Under the pieces are notes generated by a model that was given only the letters and a program-made list of their open reading frames with translations, ran no database searches and had not been told where the DNA came from. The translations under genes and the position numbers were made by a program. A stretch of DNA of 34,905 nucleotides from Alistipes sp. (GTDB lineage: Bacteria > Bacteroidota > Bacteroidia > Bacteroidales > Rikenellaceae): positions 1-34,905 of the forward strand of contig JAGBFA010000002.1 in assembly GCA_017936685.1 (NCBI GenBank), given 5' to 3'. Shown here one piece after another: positions 23,154-32,054 of the stretch (its first letter is position 1; the number at the start of each line of letters is the position of its first letter).

Positions 23154-25037
23154 ATGATACGATTAATATACTTGTCGTTGCTTTCACTATGGCTGCTGTT
23201 TCCTCTGCGTGCGGCGGCACAACAGCCCGATTCTGTACGTCTGTCTGGCATCGAGTCACGGCTTGCGATGCTTGTGGGTCGCGACTCGACGTTCTGCCGC
23301 GAGGTCGACATCACCTCGGGGCGGCTGTCGCTATCGGAGCTTCTGCGCAATATAGCCCGCGCCAGCGGTGTGAACCTCTCCGTGCGCAGTGTTGACAATA
23401 TCCCCGTATCGTGCAACTTCCGCCGTGCCCGTGTCGACGATCTTGTGCTGTTCCTGTGCCGCGAGTACCGGTTGGATATCGCCGTTGCGGGCAATATCCT
23501 CTCTATCTTTCCTGCGGCCGCAGCCCCCTCTCCGTCGCCCGATCCCGACATCGTGTACCAGGCCTCGGACTCTACGCTGAGCTATGATCTGCGTGGTGAT
23601 CGTCTGATCGACGTCGTTAAGAAGATCGTGCGTCTGTCTGACCGCAACATCATCGTCCCGGAGCCGCTCTACGATAGCAAGGTCTCGGGCTACGTGCGCC
23701 GCATGCCCTTTTCCGAGGCTATGGGCACGCTTGCCGCAGTCAACGGCCTGCAATCGGCGTGCGACGCGGACGATGTCTGGACCGTGTGGCGCGAGGATCC
23801 CTCCTCGCAAGAGGGCCGCCGCTCGGCCGCGCCCTACCTGCGGCAGCGGCAGTTCACGCCCGACGAGCTGCATGTGGATTCGCTGGGCCGCATCACGGCA
23901 CATATCTCGCGCAGCGACGTGCAGGAGGTTATCCTCGATCTGTGCGACGAGCTGAAACTCGACTATCACTTCCTCTCGCCCATCAACCTCACGGCGGGCA
24001 TCTGGGTCGACGACACGGATTTCGAGACGCTTCTCTCGGTGCTTCTCAAAGGCTCTCCGTACAGCTACTACACCGAGCGCGGCATCTGGATCTTCGGCGC
24101 GGCCGCCACGGACCGCCTCACCTCGACCTGCGTGCTGCCGATGGTCTACCGTGCCGTCGATCATGTCGAGCAGATCATACCCGAGGCCCTGAGGCAGAAC
24201 GTCGCCGTGAAGACCTTTGCCGACCTTAACGCCCTGATCCTCTCGGGCGACCGGCGCGACGTGGCACGCGTGGAGTCCTTCCTGCGCTCGGTGGACAAGC
24301 CCGTGCCGATGGTAACGATGGAGATCCTTATAGCCGACATCACCAAGAGCAGGATCCACGAGATAGGTCTCGAAGCGGGCATCGGCGAGTCGGCCGTCCG
24401 GACCTCGGGCACGCTGCTTGGCGGTGTCGACATGACCTTCAGTGCCTCCGCCGTCAACAAGCTGCTGCAACGCGTCAGCGGCACGGTCAACCTGGGCCGC
24501 GTCACGCCCGAGTTCTACCTCAGCCTGCAAGCCTTGGAGGAGGACGGCACGATACGTCTGCTCTCCACGCCTAAGCTGTCGACCTTGAACGGCCACGAGG
24601 CCGTCCTCACCAGCGGCGAGACGCAGTACTACAAGGAGGTGCAGAACAACTACTACGGCACGCAGAACCCCATCTCGTCGGAGTCGTACCAGTGGAAGTC
24701 GGTCGATGCCAACCTCTCGGTCAAGGTCACGCCCTACGTCTCGGAGGACAGGCACATCACCCTCGACATAGAGTTCGAGCAGACGGAGTTCACCGACCGC
24801 AAGATCGGCGATGCGCCGCCCGGCACGGCCACACGCAGCTTCCGCTCGATCGTCAAGGTGCAGAACGAGGAGATGGTGCTGCTGGGCGGTCTCGACCGCA
24901 ATACGTTGGAGAACTCCTCGCGCGGTGTGCCTCTGCTGGCGCGCATACCCGTCATCAAGTGGTTCTTCGGCAAGGAGAAGCGCAACAAGGTAGAACGCAC
25001 GCTCAACATCTTCATCAAACCCACTGTCATCGAATGA
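23154..25037 (+). CDS. outer-membrane secretin (GspD-like)
   Basis: A 627-residue secretin with a signal peptide (MIRLIYLSLLSLWLLFPLRA, cleavage near AAAQQ). Several N-type ring domains follow: LSLSELLRNIARASGVNLSV and LIDVVKKIVRLSDRNIIVP, then RDVARVESFLRSVDKPVP just before the channel. The C-terminal secretin domain spans about residues 380-627, with LLSTPKLSTLNGHEAVLTSG and VPLLARIPVIKWFF. It would form the outer-membrane channel for the pseudopilus system. It ends shortly after the secretin domain, without an obvious pilotin-binding tail. Its stop overlaps the next start. Confidence 0.9.
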   Translation: MIRLIYLSLLSLWLLFPLRAAAQQPDSVRLSGIESRLAMLVGRDSTFCREVDITSGRLSLSELLRNIARASGVNLSVRSVDNIPVSCNFRRARVDDLVLFLCREYRLDIAVAGNILSIFPAAAAPSPSPDPDIVYQASDSTLSYDLRGDRLIDVVKKIVRLSDRNIIVPEPLYDSKVSGYVRRMPFSEAMGTLAAVNGLQSACDADDVWTVWREDPSSQEGRRSAAPYLRQRQFTPDELHVDSLGRITAHISRSDVQEVILDLCDELKLDYHFLSPINLTAGIWVDDTDFETLLSVLLKGSPYSYYTERGIWIFGAAATDRLTSTCVLPMVYRAVDHVEQIIPEALRQNVAVKTFADLNALILSGDRRDVARVESFLRSVDKPVPMVTMEILIADITKSRIHEIGLEAGIGESAVRTSGTLLGGVDMTFSASAVNKLLQRVSGTVNLGRVTPEFYLSLQALEEDGTIRLLSTPKLSTLNGHEAVLTSGETQYYKEVQNNYYGTQNPISSESYQWKSVDANLSVKVTPYVSEDRHITLDIEFEQTEFTDRKIGDAPPGTATRSFRSIVKVQNEEMVLLGGLDRNTLENSSRGVPLLARIPVIKWFFGKEKRNKVERTLNIFIKPTVIE

Positions 25038-25969
25038 AACTGTTGGCCCATATCCTCTCTTCCGTTCAGGTGTTGGAGGTCACGCTTACTGCCGACAGCC
25101 ACAGCGTCGCGGCATGGCACTGCACGGCCGGCGGCGAGATAACACCCGCGCCGTATGACCCGGCATCGGCAGCCAGGAACTTAGTGGCAGTTACCGTCAG
25201 CGGCCACGGCACGATCTTCAAACCGGCCGACTCCGACGTCGCCGCCCGCGTGCGCCGCGACAGCGATACCTTCCTTTGGAGCGAGCACGACGGCGATGTA
25301 GGCTTCGTTCGCCGCGAGCGGCTGCAAGATGTCTTGTCGGCACTTGCCGCGGCAGAGATACACCCCCAGCGGATCGCGATAGGCCTTGCCCCGACAACCC
25401 TCGCCCGGACACTCTTCGACTCCTTGCGCTGGCGCGATATGCTGCGACCTACGGCCGAGGGCTCGGCATTAGCGCAGCGCGCCGTGCGCCGCACGGGACT
25501 GCCCGTGCTGGGGCTGTTCCTCTGCCTGCTGACGGCCAATGTCCTGCTCGCCCCGAAGGTGGGCACACGGCGGCAGATGTTGCATGCCCGGCTCGCTGCC
25601 CGCGAGCGCACGGCCTCTGCCGCGGCCGATGTCACCGCACGCCAGCGGACACTGCTTGCACAGTTCGATGCCCGCCCGGAGGTGGCACGCGCCCTGCTGT
25701 GCGACCGCATCGCCGCCGCCGTGCCCGAGGGTGTAGTGCTTACGCAGCTTGCCGTCGAGCCGCTCGCCCGGCGTTTCGAGGCGGATAAGCCCTTGCAGCG
25801 TCATGAGCGTACGGCCGTGGTCGCGGGCACGGCACCCATCGCGGGCGATGTCTCGGCATTCGTCGAGCGGCTTACTGCCGAGATGTGTTGCCGCACGGTG
25901 CGGCTTACCAATGTCGAACGGGAACGCGACGCTGCGCGGCTCGTGTTCCGCATAGAGATAGGGCTATGA
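25034..25969 (+). CDS. GspL/PilN-like inner-membrane assembly protein
   Basis: A 311-residue bitopic protein. The N-terminal 150 residues are cytoplasmic (VLEVTLTADSHSVAAW resembles the start of an actin-like PilM/GspL fold, but degraded). A single transmembrane helix lies at about 155-174 (LPVLGLFLCLLTANVLLAP). A periplasmic coiled coil and a ferredoxin-like domain with VPEGVVLTQLAVEPL follow, as in PilN. It overlaps the secretin stop (ATGA) and the next gene. Such proteins couple the ATPase to the periplasmic platform. Family assignment is by topology, motif and gene order. Confidence 0.7.
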   Translation: MKLLAHILSSVQVLEVTLTADSHSVAAWHCTAGGEITPAPYDPASAARNLVAVTVSGHGTIFKPADSDVAARVRRDSDTFLWSEHDGDVGFVRRERLQDVLSALAAAEIHPQRIAIGLAPTTLARTLFDSLRWRDMLRPTAEGSALAQRAVRRTGLPVLGLFLCLLTANVLLAPKVGTRRQMLHARLAARERTASAAADVTARQRTLLAQFDARPEVARALLCDRIAAAVPEGVVLTQLAVEPLARRFEADKPLQRHERTAVVAGTAPIAGDVSAFVERLTAEMCCRTVRLTNVERERDAARLVFRIEIGL

Positions 25970-26481
25970 AGCTGCCATACGAATATCGCGGCGTGTGTCT
26001 TCTCGCGTTGCTCTTCGTGGTGCTGCCGTGGGCCGGGTGGCGTTTCGCGCTTCACGACACCTGCGCGACATGGCGTGAGTGCCGACACCTTGAAAGCAGA
26101 CTCGACGCGCTCGGCCCGATACCTGCCGCAGATGCTGCCATGCCTCGTGCCGCCGCTATGCCCGAGCTGATCCTCTCGGGCGCGCTGCTCGACTCTGTGC
26201 GGCGCATGGCACCCTCGGGCGTGCAGGCCACGGGATACACGCCCGCCACCACGCTGCGGCAGGACGGCATCGAGATCCGCACGGCACAGCTGACACTTGC
26301 GGATTCATTCGCCGGTCTGCTGCGCACGGTCGACATGCTCGAACGACGCCTTACGGAGTGCCGACTGCAATCCGTCGAGTGGCGCACGACGACAGAGTCT
26401 CGCACCCGCCGCGTGCAGCTCACGGCGACGATATACATACAGCAACTGATAATGAAACCCGAAACACCCTCCGAGCCATGA
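25966..26481 (+). CDS. GspM/PilO-like inner-membrane assembly protein
   Basis: A 171-residue protein with one N-terminal transmembrane helix (about residues 10-27, VCLLALLFVVLPWAGWRF), a short coiled segment and a small periplasmic domain (GIEIRTAQLTLADSFAGLL). This is the usual GspM/PilO layout: a partner of the preceding GspL/PilN-like protein. Both ends overlap the neighbouring genes by ATGA. No catalytic residues are expected. The name rests on layout and position rather than on clear sequence identity. Confidence 0.65.
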   Translation: MKLPYEYRGVCLLALLFVVLPWAGWRFALHDTCATWRECRHLESRLDALGPIPAADAAMPRAAAMPELILSGALLDSVRRMAPSGVQATGYTPATTLRQDGIEIRTAQLTLADSFAGLLRTVDMLERRLTECRLQSVEWRTTTESRTRRVQLTATIYIQQLIMKPETPSEP

Positions 26482-26939
26482 AATCGCGTTGGACGACACG
26501 GCTGCTGCTCGCGGCCGCAGTGACTGTGTGGAGCATTGTGGCATGGCGTATCTTTGCGCCGTCCGAGCCTGCCGCACCACAGATGCGCCCGACGGCCGAT
26601 ACTGCACCGGTGCAACTCTGTACTGCCGACACACTGCGGCTGGACTATCCCGATCCCTTCCTGCGAGATAAGGCTACACCCAAGCCGGCATCACGACCCA
26701 CGGTGCGCCCGCTGCCGCTGCCGAAAAAGAGTGCGCCGCAGCGCGACCGCACGCCGATAGTACACCTGGCCGCGGTGACGGCCGACGGACAGACGCTCCA
26801 CGTGCTGATGATCGGCGAGGTGCAGTACGAGCTTCGCCGGGGCGAGGCGGCCGAGGGCTGGCGTCTGACAGGCTCCGACAGCGACTCGCTCTACCTCGAA
26901 CACGAGGGGCTGATCTACGGTGTAAAACGATGCCAATAG
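26478..26939 (+). CDS. GspC/PilP-like inner-membrane to secretin linker
   Basis: A 153-residue protein: an N-terminal transmembrane helix (LLLAAAVTVWSIVAW), a proline-rich linker, a YPDPFL motif (the DPF hallmark of PilP and related HR-domain proteins), then a C-terminal beta domain (LHVLMIGEVQYELRRGEAAEGW). GspC and PilP link the inner-membrane platform to the secretin. It overlaps the GspM/PilO-like stop and is followed immediately by the next gene. Confidence 0.65.
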   Translation: MKSRWTTRLLLAAAVTVWSIVAWRIFAPSEPAAPQMRPTADTAPVQLCTADTLRLDYPDPFLRDKATPKPASRPTVRPLPLPKKSAPQRDRTPIVHLAAVTADGQTLHVLMIGEVQYELRRGEAAEGWRLTGSDSDSLYLEHEGLIYGVKRCQ

Positions 26940-28160
26940 ATGAAACACACAGCAACACACCTCTCGGGTGCCGTCCTGCCGACGGTGGTGGCCGTCACGT
27001 TAGTCATGCTCACGGCCATGCTGGGGCTTATTGCACTGTGGCAGCAGCACACGCTGCTCTACGCCCGCACCCAGCGGCTGCGACAGGCGCGCGCCGATGT
27101 CGCCTCCGCCGTGACGCTCTGCCTGCGACACCCCGACCGGGAGGCCTTGACCGCCGCCGAGGGCTACCTGCTCTACGACTCGCTGCCGCAGTCGTGCATC
27201 GTCGCGCGGCGCGAGCGGTGGGGACTCTACGGGCTGCTGCATGTGGCCTCGGCCGACTCCATCGTCTCCACCTGCCGCCTGGTGGGTGTCGAGCCCGATG
27301 CCCGGCACACGCTCTTCTATGCCGACCACCGCGCCGCCGTGACCCTTGCGGGCGATACCCGTCTGCACGGCGTGCTGCACCTGCCGCAGAACGGACTCGC
27401 ATACGGCCGTATGGGCATGACCTTCTTCTGCGGCCGGCAGATACCGCACACGGCCATACGGCGTGCCTCGGCGGCTCTGCCCGCACCCTCGGCCGAGGCC
27501 GTAGCACACATCGATTCGCTGTTTGCCGTGGCCGCAGATGTCCCGCTGTCGGAGTCCCTGCCCGACAGCCTCGGCGCAGGCTTTCGCGACCGGACGCTGC
27601 TGCTGCGGCTCGGTGCGGCCGAGATCGGCGGCTGCATGCTGCATGGGCGCATCATGCTCGCGGCCGACGAGCTGCGCATAGACTCCACATGCCGCATGGA
27701 ACATACGATCGTTGCGGCACGCAAGATCACCCTCGGCCGCGGAGCGCGCATCACGGCACAGCTCATAGCACGCGATACGGTCGTCGTCGAGCCGCACGCT
27801 GCGCTGGAATACCCGTCGGGCATCTATGCAGGCCGTTATGCCGAGCTGGGCGATCACGCGACGGTGGACGGCTGCGTCATAGTGCGCGATACGGCCGTGA
27901 GGACGACCACGACGGCATCATACCGGCAGTGTCGCACGGCACGCGTGCGGGGATTGCTCTATGTCGACGGCGCGGCACAGGTGCAGGGTATCGTCGCGGG
28001 CTGCGCCGTGCTCCGGCAGGCCGTCTGCTTCTCGCCGCAGGGGTACTACCCCGACATGCTGTGCGATCTGACACTGCTCGAAAATCCTGCTACGGCACAG
28101 CCTCTGTGGCTCGCGGGGTGCGACAGCGTGCCCGGAAAGGAGGTGCTATGCGTCGAGTAA
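26940..28160 (+). CDS. GspK/PilX-position membrane protein with beta-helix-like repeats
   Basis: A 406-residue protein with one N-terminal hydrophobic segment (LPTVVAVTLVMLTAMLGLIA), no prepilin-type Glu+5 signature, and a large C-terminal part. The region LHGRIMLAADELRIDST through ITLGRGARITAQLIARDTVV and YAELGDHATVDGCVIVRDTA shows short regular turns, like bactofilin or other polymer-forming beta-helix proteins. Its place before the minor pseudopilins fits GspK/PilX, which caps the pseudopilus tip, but the domain is unusual. It starts directly after the upstream stop and overlaps the next gene by 13 bases. Function not recognised. Confidence 0.6.
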   Translation: MKHTATHLSGAVLPTVVAVTLVMLTAMLGLIALWQQHTLLYARTQRLRQARADVASAVTLCLRHPDREALTAAEGYLLYDSLPQSCIVARRERWGLYGLLHVASADSIVSTCRLVGVEPDARHTLFYADHRAAVTLAGDTRLHGVLHLPQNGLAYGRMGMTFFCGRQIPHTAIRRASAALPAPSAEAVAHIDSLFAVAADVPLSESLPDSLGAGFRDRTLLLRLGAAEIGGCMLHGRIMLAADELRIDSTCRMEHTIVAARKITLGRGARITAQLIARDTVVVEPHAALEYPSGIYAGRYAELGDHATVDGCVIVRDTAVRTTTTASYRQCRTARVRGLLYVDGAAQVQGIVAGCAVLRQAVCFSPQGYYPDMLCDLTLLENPATAQPLWLAGCDSVPGKEVLCVE

Positions 28161-28510
28161 CGGCCGGCAGGCTGCGAGCCGCATCGCTCGTGGAGGCCGT
28201 CGTAGCGTCGATAGTCCTTCTGGTAGTATTCGCCGCGACGATGGAGCTGCTGCCGCGCCTGAGCGTGCATGACGACGATGCCGAGGCTGTGGCCGAGGCG
28301 GAGTACCGCGCGGCAGGTGCTTTTGTCAAATACTCGTCGGGGCTGTGGCCGGAGGGCACATACGTCGAAAGCTGCGATGGCGGCCGGACGACGGTGCGCG
28401 TGGAGCCCTACCGCGACTACGGCGACATGCAGCTGATAACCGTTGTCGCGAGCGTCGACGGCAGCACGAAACAGGTTGTACACAAACAGGTGGTGGTATG
28501 CGGAGAGTAA
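28148..28510 (+). CDS. minor pseudopilin 1
   Basis: A 120-residue prepilin-like protein. RAASLVEAVVASIVLLVVF matches the class III signal with Glu at +5 if cleavage falls after the first Ala. The usual Gly at -1 and Phe at +1 are missing, as is common in minor subunits. A short globular domain ending KQVVHKQVVVCGE follows. It overlaps both neighbours by 13 bases. It would be part of the tip complex (GspI/H-like). Confidence 0.75.
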   Translation: MRRVTAGRLRAASLVEAVVASIVLLVVFAATMELLPRLSVHDDDAEAVAEAEYRAAGAFVKYSSGLWPEGTYVESCDGGRTTVRVEPYRDYGDMQLITVVASVDGSTKQVVHKQVVVCGE

Positions 28511-29007
28511 AACACGGCCTGCGTGCCTCGACACTCGTGGAGACATTGGTGATGATGATCGTGGCCGGTATTGTCTTTCTGGCCGCTATGGAGGCCTTGA
28601 CGCTTCTCGGGCGGCTTGCGGCACGGCACATGACCGTGATTGTCGAGACGCGGCGGCAGAGCGAGGGTATACACCTCCTCGGGCAGCTGCTGGCCACGGC
28701 CGACAGCATCGGCGGCGGACAGGATACGCACGATGACATGATACTCCTCTACCATGCGGGACGGCAGAGGGAGCTTGTCGTGCGCGACTCGTCGGTGCTG
28801 CTCACCGCGGGAGCTTTCTGCGACACGCTGCTGCGCGGCGTAGGAGGCATGCGGCTTATGCAATACGCTGCCGAGGCCGATACGGTAGAGATCGGGACCT
28901 GCCGGCATACGCTGAAATTCCATGTGCGGCGACCGGCGCGGGAGCTGTACCAAACGGATATTATGAAGATCGAAAACGGATACGGATATGAAGAAGAACG
29001 GCCATAA
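28498..29007 (+). CDS. minor pseudopilin 2 (GspJ-like)
   Basis: A 169-residue prepilin-like protein with RASTLVETLVMMIVAGIVF (Glu at +5, cleavage after Ala) and a larger globular domain. Size and order fit GspJ. It overlaps the preceding pseudopilin by 13 bases and GspF by 20 bases. It has acidic and disordered-looking ends (GYGYEEERP). Confidence 0.75.
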   Translation: MRRVKHGLRASTLVETLVMMIVAGIVFLAAMEALTLLGRLAARHMTVIVETRRQSEGIHLLGQLLATADSIGGGQDTHDDMILLYHAGRQRELVVRDSSVLLTAGAFCDTLLRGVGGMRLMQYAAEADTVEIGTCRHTLKFHVRRPARELYQTDIMKIENGYGYEEERP

Positions 29008-30040
29008 GCTCTCCGACGCACGCCGCCAGACGCTCTACGCACAGCTGCACGCGCTGCTCACGGCGGGGCTCGACTTCTCGGCGGCATTCCGGCTGCTTAT
29101 AGACAGCGAGGAGGAACGGCGCACGAAGGCTTTGATAGAGGAGATATACGCTGCCGCCGTGCGCGGTCTGCCTCTGGCCGAGGCCATGCGCGACAGCGGT
29201 GCATTCAGTGCCATGGAGTGTGGCGTGATAGGCATCGGCGACAGGACGGGACGACTCACCCAGACGCTCGACTTCCTGCACGACTATTACCGCAAGCGTG
29301 CCGCGCAGCGGCGCATGATCTCCTCGGCCGTGAGCTACCCGGCGGTTATCCTCGCCGTGGCAGTAGCTGTGGTGGCCTTCATGCTCGCCGTGGTGGTGCC
29401 TATGTTCGAGCAGGTGTACGCGCGTATGGGCGGCGAGCTGCCTGCGCTCACGCGGTGGATCATCACCGTGTCGCGGGCGTTTCCCTCTTGCGCCGCCGTC
29501 ACGCTCACCGCGGCGGCAGGAGCGTATCTGCTCTACCGCATGAACAGGCAGCGCGAGGAGGTGCAGCGCAGGCGTGCATGGCTCGTGCTGCGAATACCCT
29601 TCGCGGGTATGATCGTGCGAAAGAACATGCAGGCGCACTGCTGCAAGCTGCTATGCCTGCTGTGTGCCTCGGGCATACCTCTGCTGGCGGGCATCGACAT
29701 GCTGCGCGATGTCATGACGTTCTACCCCTACCGGAAGTCGCTGGGAGAGATCGCACGAATGCTCGAACGGGGAGAGACCCTCGCCGCTGCGCTGGCACGC
29801 TATCCCGAGCTGTACGACCGCAGACTGGCGGCCATAGTCCGTGTGGCCGAGGAGACCAACCGCCTGCCCGAGATGCTGCGGCAGCAGGGCGATGCGCTCA
29901 CGGCGGAGATGGAGTATGCCATAAGACGCATGGGAACAATGCTCGAACCGATGCTCATAATGCTTGTCGGGGTGCTCGTGGCGGTGATACTCGTAGCCAT
30001 GTACATGCCAATGTTCTCGCTCGGAAGTATCATGGGGTAA
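28988..30040 (+). CDS. type II secretion inner-membrane platform protein (GspF/PilC family)
   Basis: A 350-residue protein with two T2SSF domains. The first contains LHALLTAGLDFSAAFRLL and GVIGIGDRTGRL; the second contains LCLLCASGIPLLAGIDML and IVRVAEETNRLPEML. Each is followed by hydrophobic helices, and the last helix lies at the C-terminus (MLIMLVGVLVAVILVAMYMP). It is the polytopic core that links the ATPase to pseudopilin assembly. Last gene of the operon. A weak inverted repeat (30044-30050 with 30074-30080) follows, without a T-run. Confidence 0.92.
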   Translation: MKKNGHKLSDARRQTLYAQLHALLTAGLDFSAAFRLLIDSEEERRTKALIEEIYAAAVRGLPLAEAMRDSGAFSAMECGVIGIGDRTGRLTQTLDFLHDYYRKRAAQRRMISSAVSYPAVILAVAVAVVAFMLAVVVPMFEQVYARMGGELPALTRWIITVSRAFPSCAAVTLTAAAGAYLLYRMNRQREEVQRRRAWLVLRIPFAGMIVRKNMQAHCCKLLCLLCASGIPLLAGIDMLRDVMTFYPYRKSLGEIARMLERGETLAAALARYPELYDRRLAAIVRVAEETNRLPEMLRQQGDALTAEMEYAIRRMGTMLEPMLIMLVGVLVAVILVAMYMPMFSLGSIMG

Positions 30041-30101
30041 AGGCTCGGCAGTGCCGATGCCGCGCTGCAAGTGTGCCGAGGGCAGACGGATTATTTCTGT
30101 T

Positions 30102-30473
30102 TTATTTCAGCGGTGATTCGACTGCGGCGGTGCTCGTGTCGTCGGCCAATGAATCTTTGATCCAGAGTCTTATATCTTCCGGCAGACAGGCAATGTCATC
30201 TGCATTCAGATAGCCTCTGCTGAATAGAGAAAGAAGCCCTATTGGTAGCATTGAGGTGCGACAATACTCCTCCATCTGCATGGCCTCGTTATAGAATTTC
30301 CGCGAACGGGCGGTTATCTCCATCGAGCGGTCGAATTCATTGCCGGTATTATAGTCGATAGGGGTGTCAAGCAGTTTGCGCATATCTGACTGCCACCTGA
30401 CATGCCGTCTTAATATCCCCCTTTGTATCAACTCCTTTGCCTGTCTCTTCTCGGCTTTCGTCAGTTCTCTCAT
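30102..30473 (-). CDS. small hypothetical protein (member of a locally repeated gene family)
   Basis: A 123-residue basic, helical protein (MRELTKAEKRQAKELIQRG at the start, DIRLWIKDSLADDTSTAAV near the end). No family is recognised. ATG at 30473 is preferred; an in-frame upstream ATG (30527) adds a basic stretch of 18 residues. It lies downstream of the 30552 gene on the same strand, so both are probably co-transcribed. Its last codons resemble short remnants inside the repeats at 5987-6072 and 6209-6293. It may be an orphan immunity gene of the Rhs type, but that is inferred from neighbourhood only. Confidence 0.55.
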   Translation of the reverse strand: MRELTKAEKRQAKELIQRGILRRHVRWQSDMRKLLDTPIDYNTGNEFDRSMEITARSRKFYNEAMQMEEYCRTSMLPIGLLSLFSRGYLNADDIACLPEDIRLWIKDSLADDTSTAAVESPLK

Positions 30474-30551
30474 AGCGATGCAATCGTTTTTATTATGTCC
30501 GACGCGGGTGCGATGTCTCGCCGTCACATGTTTTGTAAATATTTCTACGTT

Positions 30552-31271
30552 CTATTTCAACCCCTTCAATTTCTTTTCCAGGTCGCAATAGGCCGCCGCT
30601 TCAAGAAGCATACGAACTTCTTGTTCTCTGATCTGCTGTATCGGTATATGGCTCCAAAGATCTGCCAAGCAATAGCAATCGAACGCATCGCAATAAAAAG
30701 TATTGCAGCACACCAAAGCATTATAGCTGTCGTCGTCCGCACGCCCTGCTTTATCCGCGGGGATAGTCCCGGAGATATAGATATCTGGATTTGTTCGCAT
30801 ATTGATATGCTTTTGAATCAAATCCGAGTTGTAGTTCAAAACCGCATGGCAAAACTCGACTTCATTTTCATCGTATCCCAACGCTTTCAGTTCGTTCATG
30901 TTTACATCAAACAAATCCTCAATATCCCAACCGTCGAAATGGGCGCAGGCATCTTCATACTCGCCAAAATCCAATGGAATATCAGTAGGATATTTCCAGC
31001 GGTTTTTCCAATAATCCAACAGATCCTTACAACCAAGTCTATTTCGATCGACTATCGGTTGAAAATCTTCCCGCCAGTCGTCTGTGCTTAATAAAATATC
31101 ATTGCATAAAGACAATTTATATAGCGGTAAATCGGATTTGCAAATACCTATATCATTCATCATATTTGCGTCGAATCCGCCGGACTCGATTAAATCAATA
31201 GCTTCCTTTGCCCGATTTTGCATCACTAACAAGATCAGATCCTCCAACTCCGGGTGCCAATTGCCATACAT
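30552..31271 (-). CDS. hypothetical protein with weak ankyrin-like N-terminus
   Basis: A 239-residue acidic, soluble protein. The N-terminus (DLILLVMQNRAKEAIDLIES followed by GGFDANMMNDIG) resembles one ankyrin-type unit. The rest (DWREDFQPIVDRNRLGCKD, CCNTFYCDAFDCYCLADLW) has many cysteines and acidic residues. No signal peptide. No family recognised. AT-rich, in a run of same-strand accessory genes. Soluble acidic proteins are common among immunity proteins of nuclease toxins, but no cognate toxin is seen here. Confidence 0.55.
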   Translation of the reverse strand: MYGNWHPELEDLILLVMQNRAKEAIDLIESGGFDANMMNDIGICKSDLPLYKLSLCNDILLSTDDWREDFQPIVDRNRLGCKDLLDYWKNRWKYPTDIPLDFGEYEDACAHFDGWDIEDLFDVNMNELKALGYDENEVEFCHAVLNYNSDLIQKHINMRTNPDIYISGTIPADKAGRADDDSYNALVCCNTFYCDAFDCYCLADLWSHIPIQQIREQEVRMLLEAAAYCDLEKKLKGLK

Positions 31272-31329
31272 AATTAATTTGATTGTTTTATATCACCTAT
31301 ACTCTTAAATTAATATGTTTTGCCGCAAC

Positions 31330-31902
31330 TTATTCTCCGCTTATGGTAATACTTTTCCAGTCCAGCGGTTCGGAGACTACGGTCATACCTTTCGGTCTGT
31401 GTAATTCCAACTCGATCTGTAATGTCGGGATTATCTGCCAGATATTTTTTGCATAATTCTCAACCGAGAATGCATATTCTGGCAATAATCCGAATAATAA
31501 TTGGAATTCAAGCGTTTGTTGTGGCTGGATATTAATCACTTCACCAGGAAGAATGTCATTGGAGAATATCTCCAAAGAGTTTTTTGTATACTTTTTCCCA
31601 TTAAACTCATATCTCAAATACGAACGTGCATGTTCTGTCAATATAGTCAAAGTATCTGTTGTGTCATTAATTAATGATACATTTAATACGATTCCTGGAC
31701 CATTGGTTACAAACGTAAAATAATCGACATCTTGCATACCCATAAAATAACCGTATGAAATATTTTGGTCCACGGTATTGCTGCTATCGATGTTCATCGA
31801 CATTATATCAAACTTTGGGGCATACGAATCATGCGCTGCTGCGACCGACAGAGATAATCCCATAAGGTATTTAATTATTCGCAAATATATTATCAAGTGC
31901 AT
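31330..31902 (-). CDS. exported hypothetical protein
   Basis: A 190-residue protein with a hydrophobic leader (MHLIIYLRIIKYLMGLSLSV, cleavage near AAAHD) and a beta-rich body (FTFVTNGPGIVLNVSLINDT, LPGEVINIQPQQTLEFQLLF), similar in style to small Ig-like periplasmic proteins. A promoter-like box lies just upstream at 31942-31949. The initiator at 31902 leaves a complete leader; an internal ATG (31863) would cut it short. AT-rich. Function unknown. Confidence 0.55.
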   Translation of the reverse strand: MHLIIYLRIIKYLMGLSLSVAAAHDSYAPKFDIMSMNIDSSNTVDQNISYGYFMGMQDVDYFTFVTNGPGIVLNVSLINDTTDTLTILTEHARSYLRYEFNGKKYTKNSLEIFSNDILPGEVINIQPQQTLEFQLLFGLLPEYAFSVENYAKNIWQIIPTLQIELELHRPKGMTVVSEPLDWKSITISGE

Positions 31903-31941
31903 ATCTTAAAACAATTAATTTATATTCTTTGGTTGTTTTTG

Positions 31942-31949
31942 CAAAAGTA
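31942..31949 (-). promoter_or_regulatory. -7 promoter box for the exported protein gene
   Basis: On the minus strand 31949-31942 reads TACTTTTG (TAnnTTTG), about 40 bases before the ATG at 31902. No clear -33. Confidence 0.4.
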
Positions 31950-32054
31950 TCTGTGCTTATAGCAGATCACTTGTAATAATTATGGCGAAACGATATTGCT
32001 CAATCGCTCGTTATGCTGTATCAGTCTTTTTTTCATCGTAATTATATGGATCAA

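Noticed and set aside
23331-24755. Minus-strand open frame of 474 codons antisense to the secretin
   Set aside because: No motif, and the secretin reading has complete family signatures.
26930-28147. Alternative long frame over the GspK/PilX-position gene
   Set aside because: Arg/His-rich shadow; only its last 120 codons are real, as minor pseudopilin 1 starting at 28148.
30044-30080. Terminator after the GspF gene
   Set aside because: Only a seven-base inverted repeat with a long loop and no T-run; too weak to call.
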